Source: Azospirillum sp. CAG:239 (lineage in GTDB: Bacteria > Pseudomonadota > Alphaproteobacteria > RF32 > CAG-239). Taken from it: a stretch of DNA of 37,918 nt. The stretch covers positions 1-37,918 of the forward strand of contig FR885423.1 in assembly GCA_000436375.1 (NCBI GenBank), given 5' to 3'. Below are positions 14,866-23,086 of the stretch, piece after piece. The translations under genes and the position numbers were made by a program. The notes beneath the pieces are model-generated. The model made no database searches. It had not been told where the DNA came from and saw only the letters and a list, made by a program, of their open reading frames with translations. Within the stretch, counting starts at the first letter, position 1; each line of letters begins with the position of its first letter.

Positions 14866-16164
14866 ATGAACAATTTTGAAGCTCTCGGCCTGCCCGAGAC
14901 GATGCTGCCGGCTCTTGAGGCCATTAACTTTACGATACCGACACCGATACAGGCGCAAGCCATTCCCGTCGCCATGGAAGGGCATGACATTCTGGGTTCG
15001 GCTCAAACCGGCACAGGAAAAACCGGCGCTTTTGCAATACCGATGATTGCCCATCTGCTCGCCTGCCCGGCAAGCAGTGCCCTTATTCTGTTGCCGACGC
15101 GCGAACTGGCCCGACAGGTTTTGGACGCTGCCGACAAAATGCTCGGCAACCGGCAGAAAATTTTGTCGGCTCTGCTTATCGGAGGCGATTCCATGATTAA
15201 GCAGCTGCAGCAGCTGAAAAAGAAACCGCGGATAATCGTCGGCACGCCGGGACGCATTAATGACCATCTCCGCCAGAGAACGCTGAAGCTGGACGAAACC
15301 GATTTTCTGGTTCTGGACGAAACCGACCGCATGCTTGACATGGGTTTCGGCGCACAACTGGAGCAGATTGCAAAATATCTGCCCGCAGCAAGGCAAACGC
15401 TGATGTTTTCCGCCACTCTGCCCGCCAACATCATTTCGCTGTCACGCAAATATCTGAACAATCCGGTGCGGATTGCCGTCGGAGCAACAACCGCCCCGGC
15501 AGCCAATATCCGTCAGGAACTTATCAAAACCACGGACGCCGCCAAATACGGCGAACTGATAAACCTGCTTCAAAACCGCGAAGGCTCGGTGCTGGTTTTC
15601 GTTAAGACCAAATATGGCGCCGAACGTCTGGCTCAGAAACTGGCAAAGGAAAATCAGGCTGCCGACGCCATTCACGGCGATTTGCGCCAAAGCCGCCGCG
15701 AGAAAGTCATTGCCGGTTTTCGGCAGCGAAAATTCCGGGTTTTGGTGGCAACGGACATTGCCGCGCGCGGACTGGACATTCCGCATATCGAAAGCGTTAT
15801 CAACTACGATTTGCCGCAATGCCCCGAAGATTACATTCACCGCATCGGCCGTACGGCGCGCGCCGGAGCCGCAGGAACCGCCGTTAATCTGCTAACGCCC
15901 AAAGACGCCTCCCGCTGGAAAGAGATTTATAAGCTGATGAATCCGACCGCCAGAGAGAAAGTGCTGCTTGCCGACGAAAATGCCCCAATTGACGCAACGC
16001 CGCTGAGCCATAAGCCGAAAAATCCGTTTAAGCCCTATGCGCCGGATAAAAAAGCTAAAAGCCGGATTAAGTTTAACAAAAACGCCAGAGACTTCGGCTG
16101 CGGAAAAAAGCTGCAGAAACAAAACGACAACCATAAAGGTTTTCGAAGCAGGAAAGCAGCCTAA
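14866..16164 (+). CDS. DEAD-box-family ATP-dependent RNA helicase with a DETD motif II
   Basis: This is a 432-residue RhlE/DeaD-like helicase with a full motif set: the Q motif near the N-terminus, Ala-Gln-Thr-Gly-Thr-Gly-Lys-Thr (46-53), Pro-Thr-Arg-Glu-Leu-Ala, Gly-Thr-Pro-Gly-Arg, Ser-Ala-Thr, an Ala-Arg-Gly-Leu-Asp segment and His-Arg-Ile-Gly-Arg-Thr-Ala-Arg (from 325). Motif II reads Asp-Glu-Thr-Asp (151-154) rather than Asp-Glu-Ala-Asp. The catalytic acids are kept, so activity is expected. The C-terminal 60 residues are Lys/Arg-rich and probably bind RNA. It likely remodels ribosomal or messenger RNA. Its stop overlaps the stop of the convergent anmK gene by 4 bases. The 159-base leader (14707-14865) shows only a weak 5-bp hairpin near 14807. 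Confidence 0.93.
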   Translation: MNNFEALGLPETMLPALEAINFTIPTPIQAQAIPVAMEGHDILGSAQTGTGKTGAFAIPMIAHLLACPASSALILLPTRELARQVLDAADKMLGNRQKILSALLIGGDSMIKQLQQLKKKPRIIVGTPGRINDHLRQRTLKLDETDFLVLDETDRMLDMGFGAQLEQIAKYLPAARQTLMFSATLPANIISLSRKYLNNPVRIAVGATTAPAANIRQELIKTTDAAKYGELINLLQNREGSVLVFVKTKYGAERLAQKLAKENQAADAIHGDLRQSRREKVIAGFRQRKFRVLVATDIAARGLDIPHIESVINYDLPQCPEDYIHRIGRTARAGAAGTAVNLLTPKDASRWKEIYKLMNPTAREKVLLADENAPIDATPLSHKPKNPFKPYAPDKKAKSRIKFNKNARDFGCGKKLQKQNDNHKGFRSRKAA

Positions 16165-17540
16165 CGCCGTTTCTGCCACCCTTTGACAGCCCGGTTCCAA
16201 TATTTCGGCGCCGGGTTTTCCATATTTAAACCGGCCGTGCCGTAAGTTTCAAGAAGCCCCGTAAGCAGGAAATTTCCGCCGGCAGAAGGCAGAATATAAA
16301 CGCCGCCGACAACCGGCTGCCGACAGCCGCTGCTTTCCGGAAAAGTAAACGGTTTGCCGACAATGCGGCAATAGGCCATATCGGCAAAAATGCGCGCTTC
16401 CATATATTGTCCGCTATAGCCGAATTTGTCCGACCATTCTACGGAAGGTGGCCGTTCAAACCGCGACTGCACAGCAGCAAAAGTTTCCTGATGTTCCGGC
16501 AAAACCAAGCCTTCGCCGCGCAACAGGCATTTAAAATCATTCAGAGCCAGCGGGTTCTTCCAGCCGCCTCCGAAAACAAGGAAGTCGGCAGGCATACGCA
16601 AATCCGCCGGCACAAAGGACAAGCTGTGAACAAAGGCATAAGAACTCAAATACAAAGCCGTGCGCAGCGTATCGGCAAAGGAATAATGCCGGCAGTTCAA
16701 ACTTTCGGTAAGACGGTACCAGCTCGGATCGGAAGATTTCGGCGGCGTTTGAAGATAAAAATTCCGGCCGATACCGTCAACCGCAGCGTTGTCAAACAGA
16801 TCGCGCAACAGTTCCGGAACAATCCGCCCGCCGGCCGCCAACCGTCCGCCGTCATCATAAGGCTGCCCCTTATACGTACGAACCAGATAATCGGTATAAT
16901 GATTAAAAGGCCCGACGTCCCAGCCTCTGACGACGTTTTTTCCGTCTTTGTCTTCGGTAATGACCGAGATATTTCCGGTATTGCCGGCATTGCAGAAAGC
17001 CACAGGGAACACGCCTTTGTTCCGCAAATCTCCGGCAATGTGCAAATTATGCACCGGAGCCAGCGGCGCGCCCTCGCCGCCGGCCATAATGTCGTCGGAA
17101 CGAAAATCGCAGATGACCGGAATGCCTGTCAGGTCAGCCAAAAGCCCCGCATTGCCGACCTGAACCGTATAGGCAGGCTCGCCGCCGGCAATGGATGGCG
17201 GAAAATGATCGCAGGTCTGACCATGGAAACCGAGCGCGGCAATATCTTCCCTGCGGCAACCGGAACGCGGCAAAAACGTATTGACAGTTTCCGCAACCAG
17301 CGACGTGTATTCGTCGATGGCCGCCAGAGAAAAACCGTCTTCGACAAGTCTTTCCATCCGGCCGCCCTCCTCCCTTATGCGGGCACGCAGGCGCAGCATT
17401 TTTTCGGTCAGGCTGCGCGGATAAGGTTTTGAAAAGCCGCCCAAATCGGTTATGCGGCCGTTTTCAAATCCGGTCAGGACGATATCGACGCCATCCAGCG
17501 AATTGCCGGTCATGATTCCGATTGTCCGAACTGCTGTCAT
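16161..17540 (-). CDS. anmK: Anhydro-N-acetylmuramic acid kinase (long form)
   Basis: AnmK hydrolyses and phosphorylates 1,6-anhydro-MurNAc released in cell-wall turnover, giving MurNAc-6-phosphate for recycling. Visible family marks are the N-terminal Met-Thr-Gly-x-Ser-Leu-Asp-Gly phosphate loop (10-17), Gly-Phe-His-Gly-Gln-Thr, the Asn-x-Gly-Asn-Thr-Gly-Asn-Ile segment, and Trp-Asp-x-Gly-Pro. The loop has Asn13 where most enzymes have Thr. At 459 residues it is about 90 longer than the E. coli enzyme, with extra sequence in the C-terminal half, so it may be a divergent subfamily. Translation would start at 17540 using a GGGAG that lies within a hairpin (17541-17569). The stop overlaps that of the helicase. 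Confidence 0.88.
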   Translation of the reverse strand: MTAVRTIGIMTGNSLDGVDIVLTGFENGRITDLGGFSKPYPRSLTEKMLRLRARIREEGGRMERLVEDGFSLAAIDEYTSLVAETVNTFLPRSGCRREDIAALGFHGQTCDHFPPSIAGGEPAYTVQVGNAGLLADLTGIPVICDFRSDDIMAGGEGAPLAPVHNLHIAGDLRNKGVFPVAFCNAGNTGNISVITEDKDGKNVVRGWDVGPFNHYTDYLVRTYKGQPYDDGGRLAAGGRIVPELLRDLFDNAAVDGIGRNFYLQTPPKSSDPSWYRLTESLNCRHYSFADTLRTALYLSSYAFVHSLSFVPADLRMPADFLVFGGGWKNPLALNDFKCLLRGEGLVLPEHQETFAAVQSRFERPPSVEWSDKFGYSGQYMEARIFADMAYCRIVGKPFTFPESSGCRQPVVGGVYILPSAGGNFLLTGLLETYGTAGLNMENPAPKYWNRAVKGWQKRR

Positions 17541-17569
17541 AAAAAAACTCCCTGTTGTGCGACAGGGAG
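17541..17569 (-). terminator. Terminator-like hairpin containing the anmK ribosome binding site
   Basis: On the minus strand an 8-bp perfect stem (17569-17562 with 17555-17548, 6-nt loop) is followed at once by seven T residues and then the anmK ATG. The 3' arm contains AGGGAG, at the right distance to be the Shine-Dalgarno. It can terminate transcription from the upstream gene (stop at 17598) and also hide the ribosome binding site of any read-through or local transcript. A TATACA box at 17574-17579 (minus strand) could start transcripts right at the hairpin. Confidence 0.65.
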
Positions 17570-17597
17570 ATTGTATAAGAGTTTTGTTTATTAAAGA

Positions 17598-18092
17598 TTA
17601 ATAGTCGACAATATTCTGCTGCCGCTGAAACATCATCCGGCTGCCCGCGTCGACATAGCTCCTGAACTCGCGTTTGAAGTCTTTGGCCGTACCGAAGTTC
17701 TTGTCTTTGATGTAACGCAGCATGGAAAGATAAATGCAGTCTTTTACCTCCGGTTTAAAACTGGAAAGAACGGCAATTTTGCGCTGCATTATCGCTTCAT
17801 AGTCAAAATTGTTTTCGCCGAGATGCCGCAGACCATGCAGCTGCTTTTGAGAGTGCTGTATGGCATCTTCATTGCGCCTTATCTGAAATTCGGCCAAGGC
17901 TCCGTGATATTTGGCCATAGCGTCCAAATCGCTGATTTCATCCAGCTTTTTCATTAAATTACGGCTGTCTTCTGACGGATTGGCTTTCTGAATGGTTTGA
18001 TACAAAAAGGCAAACAATGTCGTTTTGTTTTCTTTGGCAATATCCAGTCTTCGCAAAAAGGTCATGCCCGGGGTTTCGATAGATTCTCCCAT
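17598..18092 (-). CDS. Helical protein of unknown function (164 aa)
   Basis: No signal peptide, membrane segment or recognised motif is present. The protein is charged and mostly helical, with Gln/Arg/Lys-rich stretches around residues 65-90 and 150-164. It is probably cytoplasmic. GGAGG stands 6 bases before the ATG at 18092, and a good promoter lies at 18135-18163. It lies between the solenoid-repeat protein and anmK on the same strand, but a promoter precedes it and a hairpin terminator follows, so it is probably a single-gene unit. I do not recognise the family and assign no function. Confidence 0.65.
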   Translation of the reverse strand: MGESIETPGMTFLRRLDIAKENKTTLFAFLYQTIQKANPSEDSRNLMKKLDEISDLDAMAKYHGALAEFQIRRNEDAIQHSQKQLHGLRHLGENNFDYEAIMQRKIAVLSSFKPEVKDCIYLSMLRYIKDKNFGTAKDFKREFRSYVDAGSRMMFQRQQNIVDY

Positions 18093-18134
18093 AATCAGCC
18101 TCCGCTCTCATAATTATATTTCGGAATATGTTTA

Positions 18135-18163
18135 AGTATAGCACAAACGAAAGGGCATAACAA
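18135..18163 (-). promoter_or_regulatory. Promoter of the 164-aa unknown gene
   Basis: On the minus strand TTGTTA (18158-18163) and TATACT (18135-18140) are 17 bases apart, 43 bases before the ATG at 18092. Confidence 0.6.
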
Positions 18164-18192
18164 CCAAATTCCGTAACAAAACTGTAACAATC

Positions 18193-19536
18193 TTAATGAG
18201 AAACGCCGTGACGGAAAAAGTTTTTGACGCTCCTGAGCCAGTGCATATAAGCCGGCGTAAAAAATTCGTCGGGAAGCCGGCGGTCAAGATAGCGGTAATA
18301 GACGTTTTGTTCGTCTTTGGCTATTTCAATCGGAGAGCGGTCGATGCTGATGAGCGGCGCGGCATTGCGGGCGATTTTTACCAGTGTCAGATTGGAGCAG
18401 TCGGTCAGCACAAAGCGTCCCGTCGCGCCTTTGCGCGCCCGAATATACATAACACCCGAACGGCTCAAATCGGCAACGCCGGCAAAATATTCGTCAAGTT
18501 TGAGCGCCTTTACCGAAGCGCACCCGGACAGATTGACATGCCCCGAAGCATTGCGTCCTATTTCAACGCGTTCAACGGTTTTAGAATCGCCGATATCCAA
18601 TTCGCCGCCAAAATCGTCGGCCAGATTGATGCTGCGAATGCCCTGTTCGCTGCGCTCGCCGCTCTTGACAAATATTTTGCCGCGGCAGTCGCTGCCGACC
18701 GAAACATTTCTGACGTAAACGGAATCAAGTATCATGTTGCCGCGGAAAGAATCGCCGACGATTATATTCTTCTGTCCCCAGTTTTCGCTCAGTTTGATAT
18801 TGGCATAGCAATAATAACCGATTTTGAGGTTATGAAAGCAGGAATCCCTAATGTCCAGCACACCGCTGTAAACATCGCCGATTTCCAAATCAAAGCATTT
18901 TCCGCTGTAGTTCATGGAAATATTGCAGCGGCAGTTGTCTCCGACCCGAATTTGCGTTACGGACGAACGCGACAGGTTGAGCGAACCGATAAAACCTTCC
19001 TCTACCGTTACCGTTTCAATATGCGGATTGTCGCGCAAATCAACGGCAACGTTTGAGCGTCTGGCAACCTGCAGTTTTTTTATCTTGCAGCGGCTCAGAT
19101 TCAGAGTGCAGTTTACGGCTCGTTTGGGAACGGTAAGCTGCGACTTTTGCCAGCCGCTCAGAGTTATCTGCTTTTTCTGCGTGCTGCGCATGATTTTATT
19201 CAGCCGGTAAGGACTTAGTTCCGAGACCGTAAAATACCGTTCGCCGCCATCTTCAAACCGAATGACGGAAAGCCCGAGTTCAAGCGCCGCTTCCGGGCTC
19301 AGAAAATAGTGAAACCCGCGCACGAAGTCAATCAGGACTTCGGCATGTTTGCGCGGCAGCTCGCGAACCCGATAGCCGGAAACTCTGACAATCCGATCCT
19401 GAAACAGCTCCAAAACCGCAAGCTTTGTGCAATAGCGGTCACGCAGAAAAAGCGTATGCGGACGTCCGGGAATGACAGTGATATGATAACCGTCTTCCAG
19501 GCGATGCAGGACAGTTGTGTTAGGGTCGCAGGGCAC
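18193..19536 (-). CDS. Cytoplasmic solenoid protein of ~21-residue repeats (447 aa)
   Basis: After an N-terminal region of about 135 residues, the protein consists of roughly twelve consecutive repeats of 20-22 residues (about 138-400). The consensus is Gly-x-[Leu/Ile/Val]-x-Leu-Ser-x-Ser/Cys, a short gap, then [Leu/Ile]-x-[Ile/Val]-Gly-x-x-[Cys/Phe/Ala]. Two short hydrophobic beta strands per turn and a Gly or small residue at each turn fit a narrow beta-solenoid or leucine-rich-like coil. The C-terminal 45 residues are basic and aromatic. No signal peptide is seen, so it is probably intracellular. The start is a GTG at 19536 with AGAGGAA upstream; no better in-frame start occurs after the preceding stop. 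I do not know a named family with this repeat. A scaffold or binding role is inference. Confidence 0.75.
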   Translation of the reverse strand: MPCDPNTTVLHRLEDGYHITVIPGRPHTLFLRDRYCTKLAVLELFQDRIVRVSGYRVRELPRKHAEVLIDFVRGFHYFLSPEAALELGLSVIRFEDGGERYFTVSELSPYRLNKIMRSTQKKQITLSGWQKSQLTVPKRAVNCTLNLSRCKIKKLQVARRSNVAVDLRDNPHIETVTVEEGFIGSLNLSRSSVTQIRVGDNCRCNISMNYSGKCFDLEIGDVYSGVLDIRDSCFHNLKIGYYCYANIKLSENWGQKNIIVGDSFRGNMILDSVYVRNVSVGSDCRGKIFVKSGERSEQGIRSINLADDFGGELDIGDSKTVERVEIGRNASGHVNLSGCASVKALKLDEYFAGVADLSRSGVMYIRARKGATGRFVLTDCSNLTLVKIARNAAPLISIDRSPIEIAKDEQNVYYRYLDRRLPDEFFTPAYMHWLRSVKNFFRHGVSH

Positions 19537-19713
19537 GATGATTTCCTCTTCCGGCAGGGTTATAAAAAAGTATCCAATATCTAATCAGCGACATAACAAT
19601 ATCAACCCCGGAGATGACTAAAAATTACATGATAAAAAGCGTGGGAATGTACATACTTTTTGTTTGCCTCAGCGGCTGAATTATTGTAGTTTAAGGCATA
19701 ACAGGAGAACACA

Positions 19714-20409
19714 ATGCCGAACATTTGCTATTCATCGGAAACATATCATCTTGACCCGCAAGACTTATTCATATTGAAAGACAGTTCATTGAGCGATGAA
19801 GTTAATGTTTCAGATGAAGTTATTCTGCTTATCGGACATAACCCGATTTGGATAGACAAGTCCACAGGTACGCCCGATACCCTGCTCAAAGGACGCGCCG
19901 TGCTGGAAAAGGCCGTTGCCGATAAAGTTCCCTATGTGCCGGTGCGGATTGCCTTTATTCCCAAAATCAGCCGTTTTGATTTTATTTCACCGCTGATCAG
20001 GGTGCTCCGGTACAAACACAAGTTTTACTCCTCCAACATTTATCACATCGATCCTTTTGAAATCAGGTCAAAAAAAATTGAACGCAATTTTCGTTCCCAG
20101 GCCAACGCCTACCAGTTCTCCAATCCGAAATACAAAATGGACGAGGCTCAGCGTGTCAGCATGTATGAAAAACTTAAAGAAAGCATGCTTACCAACGGAT
20201 ATAACGACCGTTATCCGATTGACATTATGCTTTGCCGCATTCTCGGCGTGCAGGATACCCTGAATCAGGGGCATCATCGCATGGGCGTTGCCATAGACTG
20301 CAACATTCACCGGATTGCGGTCGTTTTTTCGGCGGTCGGACGCGCCCCGCGGTTTCTGCGCCCCCTGTTCAAAATTCTGGCCCGTCTGACGCTTCTTTTC
20401 AAACAATGA
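19714..20409 (+). CDS. ParB/Srx-like fold protein next to a glycosyltransferase (231 aa)
   Basis: I do not recognise a named family. Residues about 150-205 have the layout of a ParB/sulfiredoxin-like domain: a helix, then Gly-Tyr, a strand beginning Pro-Ile, a variable stretch, and Gln-Gly-His-His-Arg-Met (185-190) followed by a helix and a strand. The Gly-His-His-Arg element is the usual mark of that fold (compare the Gly-x-His-Arg of ParB nucleases). Residues 25-110 may be a separate alpha/beta part. There is no signal peptide; the C-terminus is hydrophobic and basic. AGGAG precedes the ATG. It is the first gene of a run with a glycosyltransferase, an HD hydrolase and an ankyrin protein, with 9-16 base gaps, so a role in cell-surface glycan synthesis is possible but unproven. 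Confidence 0.6.
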   Translation: MPNICYSSETYHLDPQDLFILKDSSLSDEVNVSDEVILLIGHNPIWIDKSTGTPDTLLKGRAVLEKAVADKVPYVPVRIAFIPKISRFDFISPLIRVLRYKHKFYSSNIYHIDPFEIRSKKIERNFRSQANAYQFSNPKYKMDEAQRVSMYEKLKESMLTNGYNDRYPIDIMLCRILGVQDTLNQGHHRMGVAIDCNIHRIAVVFSAVGRAPRFLRPLFKILARLTLLFKQ

Positions 20410-20418
20410 GTTCCGCCC

Positions 20419-21477
20419 ATGAAAAATATCGTTCATATTTCAAACTTTAATCTTATGCGTCTAAAGGGCTGTTTTCAAAACGGTTTTCCGATTAAAATTT
20501 CCAACGGACTGATACGCAACGGCTATTCGGTGCTCAATTATCCCGACCGCGACCTGTGCCGGATGTTTGGTTTCGGACACATGAACTTCTGGGGAAAGCG
20601 CAAGCTCAACGCCCATTTGATAAACTACTGCAAGACGGTTAAACCCGACGCGCTGCTGATTGGGCACGCCGATTTGATTGAGGCGGAAACCATTTTGAAA
20701 ATCAAGGAGATGTTTCCGCAGCTTCGGATTATGCAGTGGAGCTGCGACTGGATTGTACCCGGCTATGCCGAGCGCAACATCGGAGCGTTGCACAAGTATC
20801 TGGGCGTGGTCGACGTTCTGATGATTTCAACCGGCGACCGCCGCCTGCTCCGCCAGTTTAAGCGTCCGCACAACAAAGTTGCCTATCTGCCGAATATGGC
20901 GGACAATTCCATAGAAACGAACCGATCTTTCGAACATGAAACGCTGCCATATGACATCATGCTCTGCACCAATACCGGCAAGCGCCAGTTTTGCGGTGAA
21001 GACGAGGAAATCGAACAAATCATCGACGAGGCCTCGGCCAGAGTTCCGGGACTGAAATGGCTGCTGGCCGGCCTGAAAGGCAAGCGCAACCTGAACGGTT
21101 ACGAATATATAGAAGCTTTGGGCAAAGCGGCCATGGGACTTAATCTGAGCAGGCTGAACGACATCTATCTGTACAGTTCCGACCGGCTGGCGCATATTAT
21201 GGCCGATGGGCAGCTGGCTTTCATTGACCGACGCAACGGTTTTACTGACCTTTTTGAAGAAGATGAAGCCGCTTTTTATGAGACAAGAGAAGAGTTTTTC
21301 GACAAGCTGTGGTATTTCAAGGAAAGTCCACAACAGCGCATGAAAACGGCCCGCAAAGGCTGGGAAAAAATCCATACGGAATACAACGAAAGAACCGTTA
21401 CAAAATTTATGGCCGACCTGTTGTTTGACAAATTCAAACCGGAAGGCAGGCCGTGGCAGATAATCATTGAAGACTGA
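20419..21477 (+). CDS. CgeB-like GT-B glycosyltransferase
   Basis: The 352-residue protein looks like a two-domain GT-B glycosyltransferase of the CgeB / glycosyl transferase group 1 type. The N-terminal half has alternating strands and helices, with an early Gly-Phe-Pro-Ile-Lys-Ile-Ser-Asn-Gly acceptor-side loop. The C-terminal half has Ser-Ser-Asp-Arg-Leu-x-His-Ile-Met-Ala-Asp-Gly followed by an acidic Glu-Glu-Asp-Glu stretch, where such enzymes hold the nucleotide sugar. Members add sugars to surface polysaccharide, lipid or protein in the cytoplasm. Donor and acceptor cannot be read. No clear Shine-Dalgarno is seen before the ATG, which lies 9 bases after the previous stop, so translational coupling is likely. 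Confidence 0.8.
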   Translation: MKNIVHISNFNLMRLKGCFQNGFPIKISNGLIRNGYSVLNYPDRDLCRMFGFGHMNFWGKRKLNAHLINYCKTVKPDALLIGHADLIEAETILKIKEMFPQLRIMQWSCDWIVPGYAERNIGALHKYLGVVDVLMISTGDRRLLRQFKRPHNKVAYLPNMADNSIETNRSFEHETLPYDIMLCTNTGKRQFCGEDEEIEQIIDEASARVPGLKWLLAGLKGKRNLNGYEYIEALGKAAMGLNLSRLNDIYLYSSDRLAHIMADGQLAFIDRRNGFTDLFEEDEAAFYETREEFFDKLWYFKESPQQRMKTARKGWEKIHTEYNERTVTKFMADLLFDKFKPEGRPWQIIIED

Positions 21478-21492
21478 CATTCGGGAGGAAAC

Positions 21493-22119
21493 ATGGGATA
21501 TAATCATCAATGGGCCGTTGAACTTTTTCAGGAATTTTTAACCCGTTATCAAAAGGAACTGACGGCGCCGATGATCTGCGCCGCCGAATTCGCCATTGAC
21601 GCCCATAAGGGACAAACCCGCAAAAGTTCGGACATTCCTTATGTTTCGCACCTGTTTGAGGTGGCCGGCATTCTGATTGACAACAAAGCCTGCGAAAACC
21701 TGATTATCGCCGGGCTTCTGCATGACGTTCTTGAAGACACGAAAAAAACAGTCAGCGATATCGAATGCCTGTTTGCGCCGGCAAAAGCCAGAGAAATCAT
21801 TAAAATTGTCATGGCTGATACGGAAAAGGACAAGAGTCTGCCCTGGAAGGACCGCAAACTTGAAACAATCGCCTATCTGAAAAGAACCCGCAGCAAAAAC
21901 GGTATGCTGCTGATTGCCGCCGACAAGTTATCCAATCTGCGTTCCTTTCGCAGAACTTTGCAGGAATGCGGCGAAAACATGTGGAATGATTACAGCTGCG
22001 GCGAAAACGAACAGCATTGGTATTTCGAGACCATCGGCGAACTTCTTAACAACAAATTACGAAATTACAGCAATATAAATAAAGAATATAAAGAGTTACT
22101 TAAATTTATTTTCAAGTAA
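21493..22119 (+). CDS. HD-domain (p)ppGpp hydrolase-like protein
   Basis: The protein matches the hydrolase half of RelA/SpoT proteins, as a stand-alone single-domain enzyme of 208 residues (MESH1/SAH-like). Visible residues are His38 in His-Lys-Gly-Gln-Thr-Arg-Lys-Ser, His53, the His77-Asp78 pair, Glu81-Asp82 and, near residue 141, Ala-Asp-Lys-Leu-Ser-Asn-Leu. These are the metal- and nucleotide-binding motifs of the family. The synthetase domain is absent. It would hydrolyse an alarmone or a related nucleotide in the cytoplasm. GGGAGG stands 4 bases before the ATG. Its place directly after a glycosyltransferase is unusual. An alternative is a different nucleotide phosphohydrolase of the HD fold. 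Confidence 0.82.
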   Translation: MGYNHQWAVELFQEFLTRYQKELTAPMICAAEFAIDAHKGQTRKSSDIPYVSHLFEVAGILIDNKACENLIIAGLLHDVLEDTKKTVSDIECLFAPAKAREIIKIVMADTEKDKSLPWKDRKLETIAYLKRTRSKNGMLLIAADKLSNLRSFRRTLQECGENMWNDYSCGENEQHWYFETIGELLNNKLRNYSNINKEYKELLKFIFK

Positions 22120-22135
22120 CATGAGGAGCGTTTTT

Positions 22136-23086
22136 ATGAAAAAAATGTCTTTTGTTGCTTTGGCTTTGGCGGGAATATTTTGCTTTACGCTGCCCTCTCT
22201 GAGCCTGAGCGCGGAGAATAGCGTCGTTGCGCCCGCCTCGCAGAATGAAATGAGCAAAGAAACTTATGAAAAATTCAGAAAAATTATGCTTGAAGGCACG
22301 CCTGATGATTTGCGCAAACTTATTAACGGCGGTTTTGACATTAATAGCGCTTATAACGGGACAACGCCTTTATTCAAAGCTATTGGCAATATCCCCTATG
22401 CTTTCGGAGCTCTTACATCGCAAATTTCTCCCGATAACGCATTGGAAAAAGTTAAAATTGTATTAGAAGCCGGCGCAAACCCCAATCAAGAAAGCGGAAG
22501 TAAATTGCGTATTTTGCCGTTAGAATCCGCCATACATATTCCTTTTAAAATTCATGCTTATGAAAAAGGTTTTTATGATGTTCTTGTGGACGTGATAAAA
22601 TCAGGTATAGACAACAATTATTGTATTGCTAATTTTGCCAAGTCGTGTGATGCCGTAACGCAGGAAGATTTGGATCTGTTGAAATACAAAATAAATCAGG
22701 CCTACAAGATTGCTTCACAAGGTGTGGACGGCTATGTGTTAAAAACTGTGGCTTTGCTGGTTGAGAATGGCGCGGATGTGAATGCCAAAAGTTCTGACGG
22801 CAAACCGGTTATCTTTTCTGCTTTGGTCGGAACAAGTTCTACAAATTTAGAGATATTAAAGTTTTTGATTTCCAAAGGTGCCGATGTGAATATTCGGGAT
22901 GCACAGGGAAACACGCCGCTGTTTTACGCCTTCGGAAATCAGGAGGCCGTTGACATCCTGCTTGCTGCCGGTGCAGACAAGTCTCTCTATAACTACAGCG
23001 GCATGCGTTATGATGAATACACAAAAAGAACCAAGCACAGCTATGTAGACGCAGACGGAAGTGTAAAGTCTGAATATTTAGATTAA
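22136..23086 (+). CDS. Secreted ankyrin-repeat protein (316 aa)
   Basis: I place the start at 22136, where GAGGAG lies 7 bases upstream, rather than at an in-frame ATG at 22121 that overlaps that site. The protein then begins with a clear signal peptide (1-25, ending Ser-Leu-Ser-Ala). Ankyrin repeats follow: one near 40-85, a second ending in Glu-Ala-Gly-Ala-Asn-Pro-Asn, a less regular middle, and two good C-terminal repeats with Glu-Asn-Gly-Ala-Asp-Val-Asn and Ser-Lys-Gly-Ala-Asp-Val-Asn. It is likely periplasmic or exported and binds proteins. The gene is AT-richer than its neighbours. Its stop directly abuts the stop of the convergent Hsp70-like gene with no base between them. Confidence 0.85.
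   Translation: MKKMSFVALALAGIFCFTLPSLSLSAENSVVAPASQNEMSKETYEKFRKIMLEGTPDDLRKLINGGFDINSAYNGTTPLFKAIGNIPYAFGALTSQISPDNALEKVKIVLEAGANPNQESGSKLRILPLESAIHIPFKIHAYEKGFYDVLVDVIKSGIDNNYCIANFAKSCDAVTQEDLDLLKYKINQAYKIASQGVDGYVLKTVALLVENGADVNAKSSDGKPVIFSALVGTSSTNLEILKFLISKGADVNIRDAQGNTPLFYAFGNQEAVDILLAAGADKSLYNYSGMRYDEYTKRTKHSYVDADGSVKSEYLD

Noticed and set aside
16407..17432. A 341-residue open frame on the plus strand opposite anmK
   Set aside because: Composition is typical of an antisense shadow (Arg, Gln and Ile-rich without motifs), and anmK is well supported on the other strand.
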